Source of the DNA: Cellvibrionales bacterium UBA4451
GTDB taxonomy: Bacteria > Pseudomonadota > Gammaproteobacteria > Pseudomonadales > Porticoccaceae
Length of the DNA stretch: 64,000 bases
Direction: 5' to 3'
NCBI GenBank assembly: GCA_002390285.1
Contig: DGPB01000009.1
Coordinates: forward strand, 121,156 to 185,155
Below, in pieces: positions 56,485 to 64,000 of this stretch. The translations under genes were made by a program, and so were the position numbers. The notes below the pieces were generated by a model. That model saw only the letters and a program-made list of their open reading frames with translations, had not been told where the DNA came from and made no database searches. The first letter of the stretch is position 1. Each line of letters opens with the position of its first letter.

Positions 56485-57031
56485 TTATCGCGGATTAACA
56501 AATACCTCCCGATTTTCCACCGTGTCGAAACTCTTAATTGCCTGATACAGGTTTGCTGCCGAAACCCATACCCAATTATGTTCGTATGAGGTGACATCCA
56601 GAATTAGGAAGAAATCCGAAGCTTTATGATAAGCCCCAAGTGGAAAAAATATGACCTTGCCCTTCCTGCCCCATCAGCTTTCTCTCATAGTTTATGACCA
56701 CAAAATCATCCTTTTCCTGCAAATTCGATATCATCTAAGAGCGCATATTATCTAGCGATATATCATCATTAACCACACGCAACAAGGATACAGCGCCGTG
56801 GGCTAAAAACATGCCGCGCAGTTGCCTGATCTGCAAGCCAAAGTCAGGTTTTCTATCAATAGGTTCACCGAATATCTGCGCCCTGGTTTTAACTTCGTCA
56901 GTTAACGACCCAATGAAATTATCGGGCCGATACATGTTGATTCTGGGATAAAAGCCTGCCGAAATGTATTTACTGTCCAGTTTGTCGAATTTTGTGTAAG
57001 GGAGCCGATCATCTTTCTTTTCCAAGCGCAC
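56485..57031 (-). pseudogene. Decayed phytochelatin synthase-like gene
   Basis: The minus strand carries, in order, YRPDNFIG, LRGMFLAHGA (the GMTLxQL-like block), ISLDNMRS, an in-frame TAG at 56735-56737, then SNLQEKDDFVVINYERK and LMGQEGQGHIF. A one-base insertion in the six-base A run at 56644-56649 follows. In the shifted frame come PLGAYHKASDFFLILDV, YEHNWVWVSAANLYQAI and a TAA at 56485-56487. These match the C-terminal two thirds of bacterial phytochelatin synthases (PF05023), including the catalytic His (GH) and Asp (LDV) region. The N-terminal third with the catalytic Cys is missing. It is dead by truncation, stop and frameshift. Confidence 0.75.
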
Positions 57032-57046
57032 TGAGTATTGACATGT

Positions 57047-58567
57047 TTATTTCTCAGTCGATGACTCCGGTGCATGGCAACCCTTGGCACAGCAACGGCC
57101 AGGTTGACGAGAAACCTTTTTTCCTTCATCAAGCACACCTCTATCCAGCAATCGTTCCACCAGTTCCTGCTTTTCATATACAGGATAGTTGCGCCAGATT
57201 TCCCGCTTCATTGCCTCCGGCGAACCACCACCATGGAGAGAAATTACCGAGTACCAACCGCTCTGATTGGATGCTGTCAGATCTTCGATAAAGCGAGCAA
57301 CCTCCAATCGCTGTGCCGCCGGAATATCTGGCCTACCACCTAGCACTGCCGCCAAAGACGCTGCAGTTTCTGGATTATGATCTTCATCAGGCCCTGGTAA
57401 CGACACAATAAGACCTCCTGATACATAATGGGCCAACTTATGCATGTCGTAAATTTTACTCGCCAGCAACAACTTGCCAATATTGCTAAATACAGCCTCG
57501 GGCATCACATTACCTGAGGGATCGGTCTGACAATAAACCGAAGCGGCCACACCGCAAGCATAGAAACTCTCAGTGATGGTAATCAGCTCTACCATCGCAT
57601 CGCGGATGTGCCCGTGGCGTTCTGGGTCTAGGCCGTTCGCTTCCGTAATTAACGCTCCGGCACCTATCAACAAGTCACCAAAACCAGCCCGTGCTCCTAT
57701 ACAGGAATGGCGGTGATGGGTAGCGTAGCTAGTAGTGAGAAAACCACCCTCCTCATACTCTCCAGCCAAAAACACACGATCGTGGGGCACAAATACATCT
57801 TCAAATATCACCACACCAGTGGACTGTCCATATTTGGCAGAAAACTTAGCAGCACTTTCTCCGGGACGACCAGCGGGGCGAGCAATGATGGTCACACCAG
57901 GCGCATCGACTGGTACCGCACAGGCCACTGCATATTCAGCATCTTCAGGCCTATGAGTGCGACAGGGCATAACCAGAAACTCATGCATGTAAGGTGCGCC
58001 GGTAACAATGGCCTTAGTGCCACTAATAACAATGCCATCCGCGCGCCGCTCCTTGATATGCACATAAACGTCCGGGTTATCCTGCTCTCCCGGGCGCTTT
58101 GAGCGATCGCCCTTGGCATCGGTCATGGCCACGCCCAAGGTGAGATCTTGCTCCTGCACTTCGTGTAGATAACGCAGGAAACGCTCGTGGTAGTCGGTTC
58201 TGTGGTTAGAATCCGTGAGCCAAGTAGACTGATATAGGCCGTTTAGTGCATCGTGTGACAGGTAGCGCTGGGCACAGCCAGACTCTGCACAGACTAATCG
58301 CACCGCTTCCAATTTACTCAACAGGTCATTACTGGACTCATTGATATGCAGCATCCGGCTGACCAACTTACCCGTGGTACTTTGAGTAGCGGTCATCAAT
58401 TCTGCATACTGTATTTTCAGGGCAAAATCATAGGTAACACCCACAGCGGCAATGCCGGGCGCCAACAAAGGCTCATCCGCTACGCTCTCAATTCGCCTGC
58501 CATTGATAAATACTTTCGGTTTATATCGTCGTAGGGATTCGCGGTATTCCGCAGAAGACATCAGCAT
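57047..58567 (-). CDS. 4-hydroxybutyryl-CoA dehydratase/HpaB-family flavoprotein
   Basis: A 506-residue protein colinear with 4-hydroxybutyryl-CoA dehydratase (AbfD) and 4-hydroxyphenylacetate 3-hydroxylase. Blocks are LMSSAEYRESLRRYKPKVFINGR, GVAMTDAKGDRSKRP, VVIFEDVFVPHDRVFL, THHRHSCIGARAGFGDLLIGA and SLHGGGSPEAMKREI. In the dehydratase, three Cys and one His hold a [4Fe-4S] cluster; here the first Cys and the His remain, but the second Cys is Tyr and the third Ala. A dehydratase role is therefore doubtful, and a flavin monooxygenase or isomerase is more likely. The tail has extra Cys (GRCCAKGC). No reductase partner (HpaC) is adjacent. Confidence 0.75.
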   Translation of the reverse strand: MLMSSAEYRESLRRYKPKVFINGRRIESVADEPLLAPGIAAVGVTYDFALKIQYAELMTATQSTTGKLVSRMLHINESSNDLLSKLEAVRLVCAESGCAQRYLSHDALNGLYQSTWLTDSNHRTDYHERFLRYLHEVQEQDLTLGVAMTDAKGDRSKRPGEQDNPDVYVHIKERRADGIVISGTKAIVTGAPYMHEFLVMPCRTHRPEDAEYAVACAVPVDAPGVTIIARPAGRPGESAAKFSAKYGQSTGVVIFEDVFVPHDRVFLAGEYEEGGFLTTSYATHHRHSCIGARAGFGDLLIGAGALITEANGLDPERHGHIRDAMVELITITESFYACGVAASVYCQTDPSGNVMPEAVFSNIGKLLLASKIYDMHKLAHYVSGGLIVSLPGPDEDHNPETAASLAAVLGGRPDIPAAQRLEVARFIEDLTASNQSGWYSVISLHGGGSPEAMKREIWRNYPVYEKQELVERLLDRGVLDEGKKVSRQPGRCCAKGCHAPESSTEK

Positions 58568-59100
58568 AACTAGGTTTCTCAGGAGAAAATTTATTCGAAT
58601 AATCTAGCGCTATTAAAATTTTTCTGTCAAGTGGCGTCTTGGTGAATAAAACAAAATTTTATAGTTTTAATATTTTTCTCTTAGTAAAATAACTGAAGGT
58701 TTGCACTCCGGAGTTACAGAAAAAAATAATTTTGTACAGACGCCACTTTTTGAATTTTTAACCGCAATTATCATGACCCACCGCACGACATAGATATTGC
58801 TGCTTATCATTGATCTTCACGAAAACCTCATCAAGATAAGAAGTATCGCCATATCCATTATGTCGTCGTTTAAGTTGGGGAGTATATTGAACACTGAAAT
58901 TGATACATTAATTAGACAGGTAAGAATTAAAACTGTCATTATAAAGTATGGGCTAGCAACACCCCAGGTTGCTTTCAGTTTGATTATAGATAGACCTATT
59001 GATATGTCGGAGGGGTCAAAACTAATTTAGAGCATAAGGCTAAGTGAACTGGGCTCTATCAACTAAGCCTTAGTACTTTAATAACAATAAGTTCATTTAA
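58568..59100. other. AT-rich non-coding stretch
   Basis: About 530 AT-rich bases. One 77-codon frame at 58797-59030 starts at TTG with no ribosome site and no known motif, so I do not call it a gene. No terminator or promoter is convincing. Confidence 0.4.
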
Positions 59101-60165
59101 TTAGAGATGTGGACTGTAGAAGTTTTTTAGCGGGTCTCTCTCTGATAGAGACTGAATTATATTCTCTGCAAGCTTTCTTCCGCTTAACCATGCACCCTCA
59201 ACGCTACCTTTATTCAACCAATCAGCACAAATACCTAAATTATTTTCCTTATCCCAAGCAAAAGTCATACCTAATGGAGGTGTTGCTTCCGCATAGCGCC
59301 AAAGATGAGCTTGATGTTGGTCAGGAACAGAGCCCCCAAGGTCTACAAACTCTTTTATCAGTAGGTCTGCAGCTTCCTCTGCAGGGGTATCAAGATGTAA
59401 TTCACTCCACTCTGATGTTGCGTGAAGCACCCAGGCTTCATTGCTACCTCTTTCTGGTTTGCTATTATTCTTTGCAATCCACCTTAGCGGGCCTTTATTG
59501 ACGAAGGCAGCATCAAATTTTAAGTCTACTTTTTTATTGAAATTTAGCATGACGGCCCAAGATCCAGACATTTTTACATCTTGAGTAATCCCAGTGAGTA
59601 CAGGTGAAAAGTCCTTGAAGATTTTGGTTGCTTGGGGCGCAGGAATAGCCGAGATTATAGTGTTGAAGCTACTTTTTATGGTGCCATTTTCTTTACTTAT
59701 TAGTGACCATCGAGGGTAACTTTGAGGCCTAATACATATAGATTCTATAGTTGTGTTTAGGTTAATAGAAAGTCCCATAGAGACAAATTTAGCTGGTGTT
59801 GTCATGTTTGGAACGCCAACAAAGCGTTCTACATCGTCAGTATTTTTGGTGGATTGCTTGTCACCAAAAACATATATGTCTGGAGTCCATAACTGTGCAA
59901 CACCTGCATTAACCCACTTAGCTACCTCCTTTTTGAATTCAGGATGCGTTGCAGTGAAATATTGGGCTCCATGGTCAAAGTCTGAGCCATCATTTCCTCG
60001 GGTGGCCATTCGTCCAGATAGGTTGCGCCCTTTGTCAAATAGCTCAACAATAAAACCTGCTTGAGTGAGAGTCTTAGCACAAGAAATTCCTGAAATCCCT
60101 GCACCAATAATACCAACCGATTTAGTTTTTAATCGTGGGGCTGCACTGTCCATGACTCTGACCAC
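59101..60165 (-). CDS. Renalase-like FAD-dependent oxidoreductase
   Basis: A 354-residue flavoprotein. The FAD-binding start is SVGIIGAGISGISCAKTL, followed by LFDKGRNLSGRMATRG and DFDHGAQYFTATHPEF, the signature of bacterial renalase-like proteins. The FAD C-terminal block GAWLSGRKLAENI is also present. Bacterial renalases oxidise isomeric dihydro-NAD(P) forms that would otherwise inhibit dehydrogenases; whether this member does so is inference. Start is GTG 60165 (GAGG upstream) or ATG 60153. Such genes often lie near hemH/photolyase clusters, as here. Confidence 0.82.
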   Translation of the reverse strand: MVRVMDSAAPRLKTKSVGIIGAGISGISCAKTLTQAGFIVELFDKGRNLSGRMATRGNDGSDFDHGAQYFTATHPEFKKEVAKWVNAGVAQLWTPDIYVFGDKQSTKNTDDVERFVGVPNMTTPAKFVSMGLSINLNTTIESICIRPQSYPRWSLISKENGTIKSSFNTIISAIPAPQATKIFKDFSPVLTGITQDVKMSGSWAVMLNFNKKVDLKFDAAFVNKGPLRWIAKNNSKPERGSNEAWVLHATSEWSELHLDTPAEEAADLLIKEFVDLGGSVPDQHQAHLWRYAEATPPLGMTFAWDKENNLGICADWLNKGSVEGAWLSGRKLAENIIQSLSERDPLKNFYSPHL

Positions 60166-60543
60166 GTAAGATTACCTCTATTGTTTAGTTTGCTTCCAGA
60201 TTCAAGTATGCTCATAAGCCTTACAGGCAAACAGTTTTTTTAGGCTTTTATTTTTTCATCATGATTTTTAGTTTATTCATATAGGCTGAGTGTAAATTTA
60301 AAAATCCCTACACAAAAGAATCAGTATGAAATAGAAACTACTAGCTAGATAGGCTTTACAGCCCAGACCTTCACGTTGTTACCTTACAGACCACAATCCT
60401 AAAATAAAGAGCGTGTTATGACAAGTTAGATGACCCAAAGTAAGCGGTCATTATTTCCGTTGACCGCAATGATGAGAAGCGATTCCGGGAATACACTAAT
60501 GGCACAAAACAAAAGAAGCAGATTAAGGCCTTTAAAAAACCTC
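60166..60543. other. Non-coding stretch upstream of the renalase-like gene
   Basis: About 380 bases with no supportable gene; open frames here continue out of the SDR remnant. A short inverted sequence around GCGGTCA...TGACCGC (about 60444-60468) could be a hairpin or operator. Confidence 0.4.
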
Positions 60544-61103
60544 TTAGCAGGGTAGTAGGTTAAGGTAAGCCCAGGCGAATTGGTTGACTTTTTCGGCCTT
60601 CGCATCTGCAATATCACGAGTATAGACACCACAAACTGCCTTTCCTTCCCAGCCACCGAGATAGTTATCACCAATGCTACCAACTCTGGCGCTGAGGGCG
60701 GCGACTACGCAGCGCTGCTTGCCTTTTAATACCCAGTGCAACAGCTTCAGCGACAGGGAGGGCACCACCTTGTTGGCCTGAAACACAGCTCGCAACAGAT
60801 CGGCATCAATATCTTCAAAACGCTTTTCCGGCCACACCGTATCGCTGTGCAATAACCCCGGACAGATAACCACTCTGGTGATGCGCCCAGAAAATGGCTG
60901 CAACTGCTCAACTACTCTGACCATCGCCGGCTCTGTATATTCGCCTTCAATCCATAACGGATTAGAAGCGTCCGCCAGATGCGCTGGCTTGCGACTCACC
61001 GCGACGACGATATCTATTTCAGGGTCGGAATTAATTCTGTAATGTTTGCCTGAGCAAGACCACCACTGACGCCGAGCACCAGTGCTGCAGTTGCGTCGGT
61101 CAT
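60544..61103 (-). pseudogene. Short-chain dehydrogenase gene, frameshifted and altered at its end
   Basis: The frame starting at ATG 61103 (ATGA overlap with the DCC gene) gives TDATAALVLGVSGGLAQANIT, the Rossmann start of an SDR, then stops near 61032. The continuation SDPEIDIVVAVSRKPAHL is in the next frame and runs through RVVICPGLLH and CVVAALSARVGSIGDNYLGGW. After GGW the expected YxxxK catalytic block is missing and an unrelated tail follows to 60544. So the gene has at least one frameshift and probably a deletion, and no active enzyme is expected. It resembles the CsgA/C-factor SDRs found near photolyase genes. Confidence 0.7.
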
Positions 61104-61498
61104 AGTTCTCCCCGCTTAATTTCACAGACCTCGCATCGATCGCTGCCGGTTAGTAACTTTGAAATCTGCGAACGGTGCTTGGCAAAAAAAAGATAGACCC
61201 AATGCGACACTTGCTTGATCAGCGGCCAGCGCAGCACCGCAACCCAGTGACGCTTGCCCACTAAAGTCCAGGCTGTATAGGTCACATCCAAGGCATATAT
61301 CATTTCACCACTGGCCAGCTGCCCATGAAGCATCTGATCGGCGCGCACAGGGTCAATATGGGGGAAGCGCTCAGTAAAACCCTCAGCGTGAATATCTTGC
61401 AGCACGATTTTTTGTTTGCTGTCGAGTCGATACAGGTGGCGCATCTCCGAGACACAGAGTGGGCAGCCTCCATCGTAAAAAATGGTTAGTTCATTCAT
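61100..61498 (-). CDS. DCC-family thiol-disulfide oxidoreductase-like protein (DUF393)
   Basis: A 132-residue protein beginning ELTIFYDGGCPLCVSEMRHLYR, the DxxCPxC signature of the DCC family, with a thioredoxin-like fold inferred. A membrane-proximal aromatic segment (WVYLFFAKHR) and a final CEVCEI pair follow. Substrate unknown. Its TGA overlaps the ATG of the SDR gene (ATGA), and it lies downstream of hemH on the same strand. Confidence 0.85.
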   Translation of the reverse strand: MNELTIFYDGGCPLCVSEMRHLYRLDSKQKIVLQDIHAEGFTERFPHIDPVRADQMLHGQLASGEMIYALDVTYTAWTLVGKRHWVAVLRWPLIKQVSHWVYLFFAKHRSQISKLLTGSDRCEVCEIKRGEL

Positions 61499-61580
61499 GC
61501 CTATAACTCCGCATACGCAAGCATCAGTGCAGCGACCAACGCGTGCACTAAAAAATAACCATCATCAGCTCGCCGGATGA

Positions 61581-62591
61581 TCAGCTGCCCAATACAAGTT
61601 TTTTGAGGCAGCTTACCCACAGCGGGTGGTCATTCAGGCTTTCTACCAACTGGATTTTCTCACCGCCATTCTCGGTAAAAATCTGCTGGTATTCATCGCC
61701 TATTTCGACCACCGTTTCGAGGCAATCGGCAGTAAATGCCGGTGAGAATACCAGTAGCTTTTTGGCGCCTTGTTTGGCCAGAGCCTCCACGACTTTGTCT
61801 GAAAAGGGTTCAAGCCAATTCTTGTCGAGACGCGACTGGAAGCAAACAGTGTAATCAGCTTCCCCTAGTCCCAGCTTGCCTGCTAGTAGTCGAGTTGTCG
61901 CAAAGCAGCTGGCTTTATAGCAATACTGGTTCTCTGTGGTGATCTCATGTTCACAGTCCCGGTCTGCGCACTGACCTTCTTCATAAACCTTGTCGACATG
62001 ACGGATGGGCAAGCCGTGGTATGAAAACAGCACATGATCATAATCACTCAGGTCATATTTTCTGGCCCGGTCGACGACCGCATCAACAAAATCGGGGTGA
62101 TCGTAATACTGGCTGATAATCTTTAGTTCGGGGATTGCCCACCACTTCCCAATTTCATCCATTACCATTTCTAGCGCCGAACCGGTTGACGCCGAGGCGT
62201 ACTGCGGGAACAGGGGCAGCACCACGATTCGGGAATAATTGAGCTTTTTCATTTGGGCCAGCACGTCAGGGATACCGGGGTTCTTGTAACGCATCGCCAG
62301 GTGCACGGTGTAATCCTCGCCCAGCGCATCATCCAGCAACTGGCTGACCTTATTGCTGTAGTAGAGCAGCGGGGAGCCATTTTCGGTCCACAACTGCTGG
62401 TAAATTTTGGCAGATTTAGGTGCTCGAAATGGCACGATAATCAGGTTCACTAGAATTTTGCGCAACAGCCAAGGTAAATCTATGACCCGCGGATCATTCA
62501 GGAATTGGAAAAGATATGACCGCACATCAGTCGTGGATGGACTGTCCGGGGTTCCCAAGTTTATTAATAGTACGCCGGTTTTGTTTTTCAT
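61581..62591 (-). CDS. hemH: Ferrochelatase
   Basis: A 336-residue enzyme that inserts Fe2+ into protoporphyrin IX, the last step of heme synthesis. Motifs are GVLLINLGTPDSPST at the start, LPLFPQYASASTGSA, the metal-site His in VLFSYHGLPIRH and the Glu in FSPAFTADCLETVVEI. Between them QCADRDC and QYCYKASC hold four cysteines in a short segment, which could bind a [2Fe-2S] cluster as in some bacterial ferrochelatases; this is inference. Confidence 0.95.
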   Translation of the reverse strand: MKNKTGVLLINLGTPDSPSTTDVRSYLFQFLNDPRVIDLPWLLRKILVNLIIVPFRAPKSAKIYQQLWTENGSPLLYYSNKVSQLLDDALGEDYTVHLAMRYKNPGIPDVLAQMKKLNYSRIVVLPLFPQYASASTGSALEMVMDEIGKWWAIPELKIISQYYDHPDFVDAVVDRARKYDLSDYDHVLFSYHGLPIRHVDKVYEEGQCADRDCEHEITTENQYCYKASCFATTRLLAGKLGLGEADYTVCFQSRLDKNWLEPFSDKVVEALAKQGAKKLLVFSPAFTADCLETVVEIGDEYQQIFTENGGEKIQLVESLNDHPLWVSCLKKLVLGS

Positions 62592-62796
62592 TGGTAGGGT
62601 ATGCCAGTTGGGGACAGTATTAGTGGATCGGCCAATTATAGGGTCGTGCTATCAAAAATAAAGCAATACTCACATTAATAACTAGTACGTATAAACTCGA
62701 TAAATGGATGATCATTAAGTCGGGAAAAGTCTAAATAACCTGCTAAGTCTGTAAACATCATGCTCAGACGATAAAAAAGTGCGTTTTTTTGTATTA

Positions 62797-62852
62797 CCCA
62801 AACGCCTAGCGGACCGGCGGAGAAGCCGTCTGGTTGAGCGACTTGTTAGCCT
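62797..62852 (-). repeat. Integron attC-like hairpin at the end of the DUF1499 gene
   Basis: On the minus strand CTAACAAGTCGCTCAA leads into a GACGGC / GCCGGTC stem and ends GGCGTTTGG. This resembles attC sites (TAACAA...TCAA...GGCGTTAGG), with mismatches in the last core. The last 14 codons of the DUF1499 gene (KSLNQTASPPVR) read through it, a pattern seen when a cassette gene's stop lies within attC. Confidence 0.42.
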
Positions 62853-63318
62853 CTTCTATTTCTTTTCTGTACAACCTCTTAAACAATTCAACCCTCTTCC
62901 TATTAACGCCCCCATCACCATATCCTACTCTTGATGCTGATCGAAAATGGAGAACACCCTCGTTCGGATCGATTCTAATTTCGAAGTCATCCACGAATCC
63001 AAATATCGAAGATGTAAAGGTAGCAGCAATGTAATTATCTTTTTCACCTTGAAGGACGCCGTTCATGCTTTGAATTATGGATACCACTTTAGGCATCCTA
63101 TCCATTTCCCTGTTTTGGATATTCGTAACAGGTTCGATGTAATGACCAACATCATCTATATGTTCGCTACAAACACAATTAGGTTTTGCAGAGCATCTCG
63201 ATAGGCTTCCATTGACTAAACCTGGAGCCTGCCCTTTTTGTGAATATTTTCCAACGATAAACAGCAAGGCAACCGCCAATGCGATAAGAATAAATACTGT
63301 CATGAGCGCTATCTTCAT
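62806..63318 (-). CDS. DUF1499 family protein
   Basis: A 170-residue protein with an N-terminal membrane segment (ALMTVFILIALAVALLFIVG) and the DUF1499 core: SAKPNCVCSEH, YIAATFTSSIFGFVDDFEIRID and VLHFRSASRVGYGDGGVNRKRVELF. The family is widespread and of unknown function. The end (KSLNQTASPPVR) is not family sequence but translation of an attC-like hairpin. It follows the TIGR02450 gene on the same strand, with a second attC-like element between them. Confidence 0.85.
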   Translation of the reverse strand: MKIALMTVFILIALAVALLFIVGKYSQKGQAPGLVNGSLSRCSAKPNCVCSEHIDDVGHYIEPVTNIQNREMDRMPKVVSIIQSMNGVLQGEKDNYIAATFTSSIFGFVDDFEIRIDPNEGVLHFRSASRVGYGDGGVNRKRVELFKRLYRKEIEEANKSLNQTASPPVR

Positions 63319-63327
63319 ATTTTAAGA

Positions 63328-63393
63328 GTTTAACACCTCAACAACCGGCACGAACAACCGTAGGCTGTAGACGCGAAGCTGATTAACTTGATA
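63328..63393 (-). repeat. Possible second attC-like element
   Basis: Between two small genes, the minus strand has TATCAAGTTAATCAG at one end and TTGAGGTGTTAAAC at the other. The latter ends in GTTAAAC, which fits the GTTRRRY core of attC. The interior pairs poorly by eye, so this is a weak call supported mainly by its position. Confidence 0.3.
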
Positions 63394-63418
63394 GGTGCGC
63401 CCACTCAAATGATGCTTT

Positions 63419-63634
63419 TCATTTCCAACCTAGAAGCCAGCTGTCGTTGTTTTTTAGTTCCGTCCATTCTATTGGCTCAGAGCGGTTAGATATAACAGCC
63501 TCTATTAAGCAATGAATAACGTCACCCTCTTCGTCGAATTCTAGCTCTGTTACAAGAAAATGCTTCTCTTTCGTCACTGGATTAACCGCAGTCCATTTAC
63601 TATTGAGTAATTTCTTAGGATTAATTTTATTCAC
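63419..63634 (-). CDS. TIGR02450-type Trp-rich conserved protein
   Basis: A 71-residue protein covering the whole family: INPKKLLNSKWTAVNPVTKEKHF, EFDEEGDVIHCLIEAVIS and IEWTELKNNDSWLLGWK. Tryptophans are conserved, and function is unknown. It is often found near photolyase, hemH and DCC genes in marine gammaproteobacteria, which fits the neighbouring cluster. Confidence 0.88.
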   Translation of the reverse strand: MNKINPKKLLNSKWTAVNPVTKEKHFLVTELEFDEEGDVIHCLIEAVISNRSEPIEWTELKNNDSWLLGWK

Positions 63635-63652
63635 AGACTCTCTCTTACCTTC

Positions 63653-63707
63653 ACTTAACGCTCGTAGCAGGCGCGCATTTTTTGAATCGCTTGCCTGCGT
63701 TTGTGGG
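63653..63707 (-). repeat. Possible third attC-like hairpin
   Basis: GCAGGC and GCCTGC form an inner stem, flanked by AACGC and GCGTT. On the minus strand the element ends GCGTTAAGT, matching the GTTRRRY core. It lies just upstream of the TIGR02450 gene, where the preceding cassette's attC would be. The far end lacks a matching RYYYAAC core. Confidence 0.35.
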
Positions 63708-63801
63708 ACTCAATGATAGTCCTTTGCGTATTTAAGACACAAATATAGGCACAGTCATTTACGTCGAAAAGAGGAGGATGTCGCTAGGTCATTGATTTAT
63801 A

Positions 63802-63825
63802 TGGTGCCCGAGCAGGACTTGAATT
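63802..63825 (-). other. 3' end fragment of a tRNA-Leu-like gene (possible att site)
   Basis: On the minus strand AATTCAAGT, CCTGC, CTCGGGC and ACCA follow in order. These are the T loop, the 3' half of the T stem, the 3' acceptor strand and CCA of a class II tRNA, probably Leu. The 5' half of the T stem does not pair and no D or anticodon arm exists. Such 3' fragments are left at the far end of islands integrated into tRNA genes. Confidence 0.5.
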
Positions 63826-64000
63826 CGTCGTTATATCTTTCGCCAGCCATAATGACCTCCTGTGGTTTGGTATTGTAACCATTAGGAGTGTCTAGTGAGG
63901 TGGGTGCGATTCACCCCATCCGCTTGTTGTAGATATTTTTTAGTAATTAAGGCTACCACTATTAATATGTATAAACCCTGTACCCCGTCAGCACCATGTG
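63826..64000. other. Window end without a recognisable gene
   Basis: About 175 bases with no coding frame I can support; a short GGTGGGTGCGATTCACCCC hairpin lies near 63899-63917. Confidence 0.4.

Noticed and set aside
58797..59030. 77-codon plus-strand frame
   Set aside because: TTG start, no ribosome site, AT-rich random-looking composition and no family match that I can see.
61500..61580. Short hydrophobic frame ending …HALVAALMLAYAEL before the DCC gene
   Set aside because: It overlaps the end of hemH in another frame and has no start with a ribosome site; likely chance.

Overview
The window looks like a piece of a chromosome from a gammaproteobacterium, probably an aquatic or marine member of the Pseudomonadales/Cellvibrionales kind. 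The evidence is the gene orders sdhCDA | gltA (divergent), gltX with tRNA-Ala, dnaX-ybaB-recR-rnd-ycgL-ycgN, ybbP-ybbA | tesA, and a c-di-GMP-controlled LapD/LapG adhesin locus. The assignment is inference from gene content; no 16S rRNA or marker phylogeny is present.

Layout. 1-3470: succinate dehydrogenase genes (sdhA runs off the left edge) facing away from citrate synthase. 3500-4580: a small exported Rap1a-like gene and a decayed tandem relative. 4680-6470: tRNA-Ala(GGC) and gltX. 6549-18421: a biofilm adhesin locus with a LapD-type receptor, a LapG-type protease, a short adhesin with a TAAG cleavage site, and a TolC/HlyD/HlyB-type type I secretion system. In its middle lie the remains of a tandem duplication: a C-terminal RTX adhesin fragment fused head-on to a 5'-truncated second lapG. 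18559-25048: dusA, transaldolase, a TerB-like gene, a PP2C/STAS regulatory pair, mlaA and a porin. 25152-27201: an hvfABC-type RiPP metallophore operon whose precursor has seven EGKCG motifs. 27349-46610: housekeeping genes (hrpA, an acyl-CoA ligase, a POT transporter, an antiporter, ycgN/ycgL/rnd/recR/ybaB/dnaX, ttcA, dUTPase, an MBL hydrolase) with a frameshifted FadL-family gene preceded by a 32-residue peptide gene.

46803-64000 is more accessory in character. It holds a single-chain ethanolamine ammonia-lyase (EutB and EutC fused), the ybbP/ybbA/tesA group with an LssY-like gene remnant beside it, and then an AT-rich stretch (about 53.2-60.5 kb). That stretch contains a phage-type hypothetical gene, NTF2-like and cupin proteins, an exported methyltransferase, a decayed phytochelatin-synthase gene, a 4-hydroxybutyryl-CoA-dehydratase/HpaB-family protein lacking part of the iron-sulfur ligand set, and a renalase-like oxidoreductase. 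The right end has a frameshifted SDR gene, a DCC protein, hemH, two small conserved genes flanked by integron attC-like hairpins, and a 3' tRNA-Leu-like fragment that may mark an integration site.

How it works together: sdh and gltA feed the TCA cycle. LapD (a probable catalytically dead GGDEF/EAL sensor) should hold LapG when c-di-GMP is high, which protects the adhesin exported by the ABC/HlyD/TolC machine; the PP2C/STAS pair may be another input to surface attachment. HvfB and HvfC should modify HvfA to make a metal-binding peptide. Several genes (Rap1a relative, RTX adhesin fragment, FadL-like, SDR, phytochelatin synthase) carry single-base disruptions, so either active gene decay or assembly errors need to be told apart by read checking.
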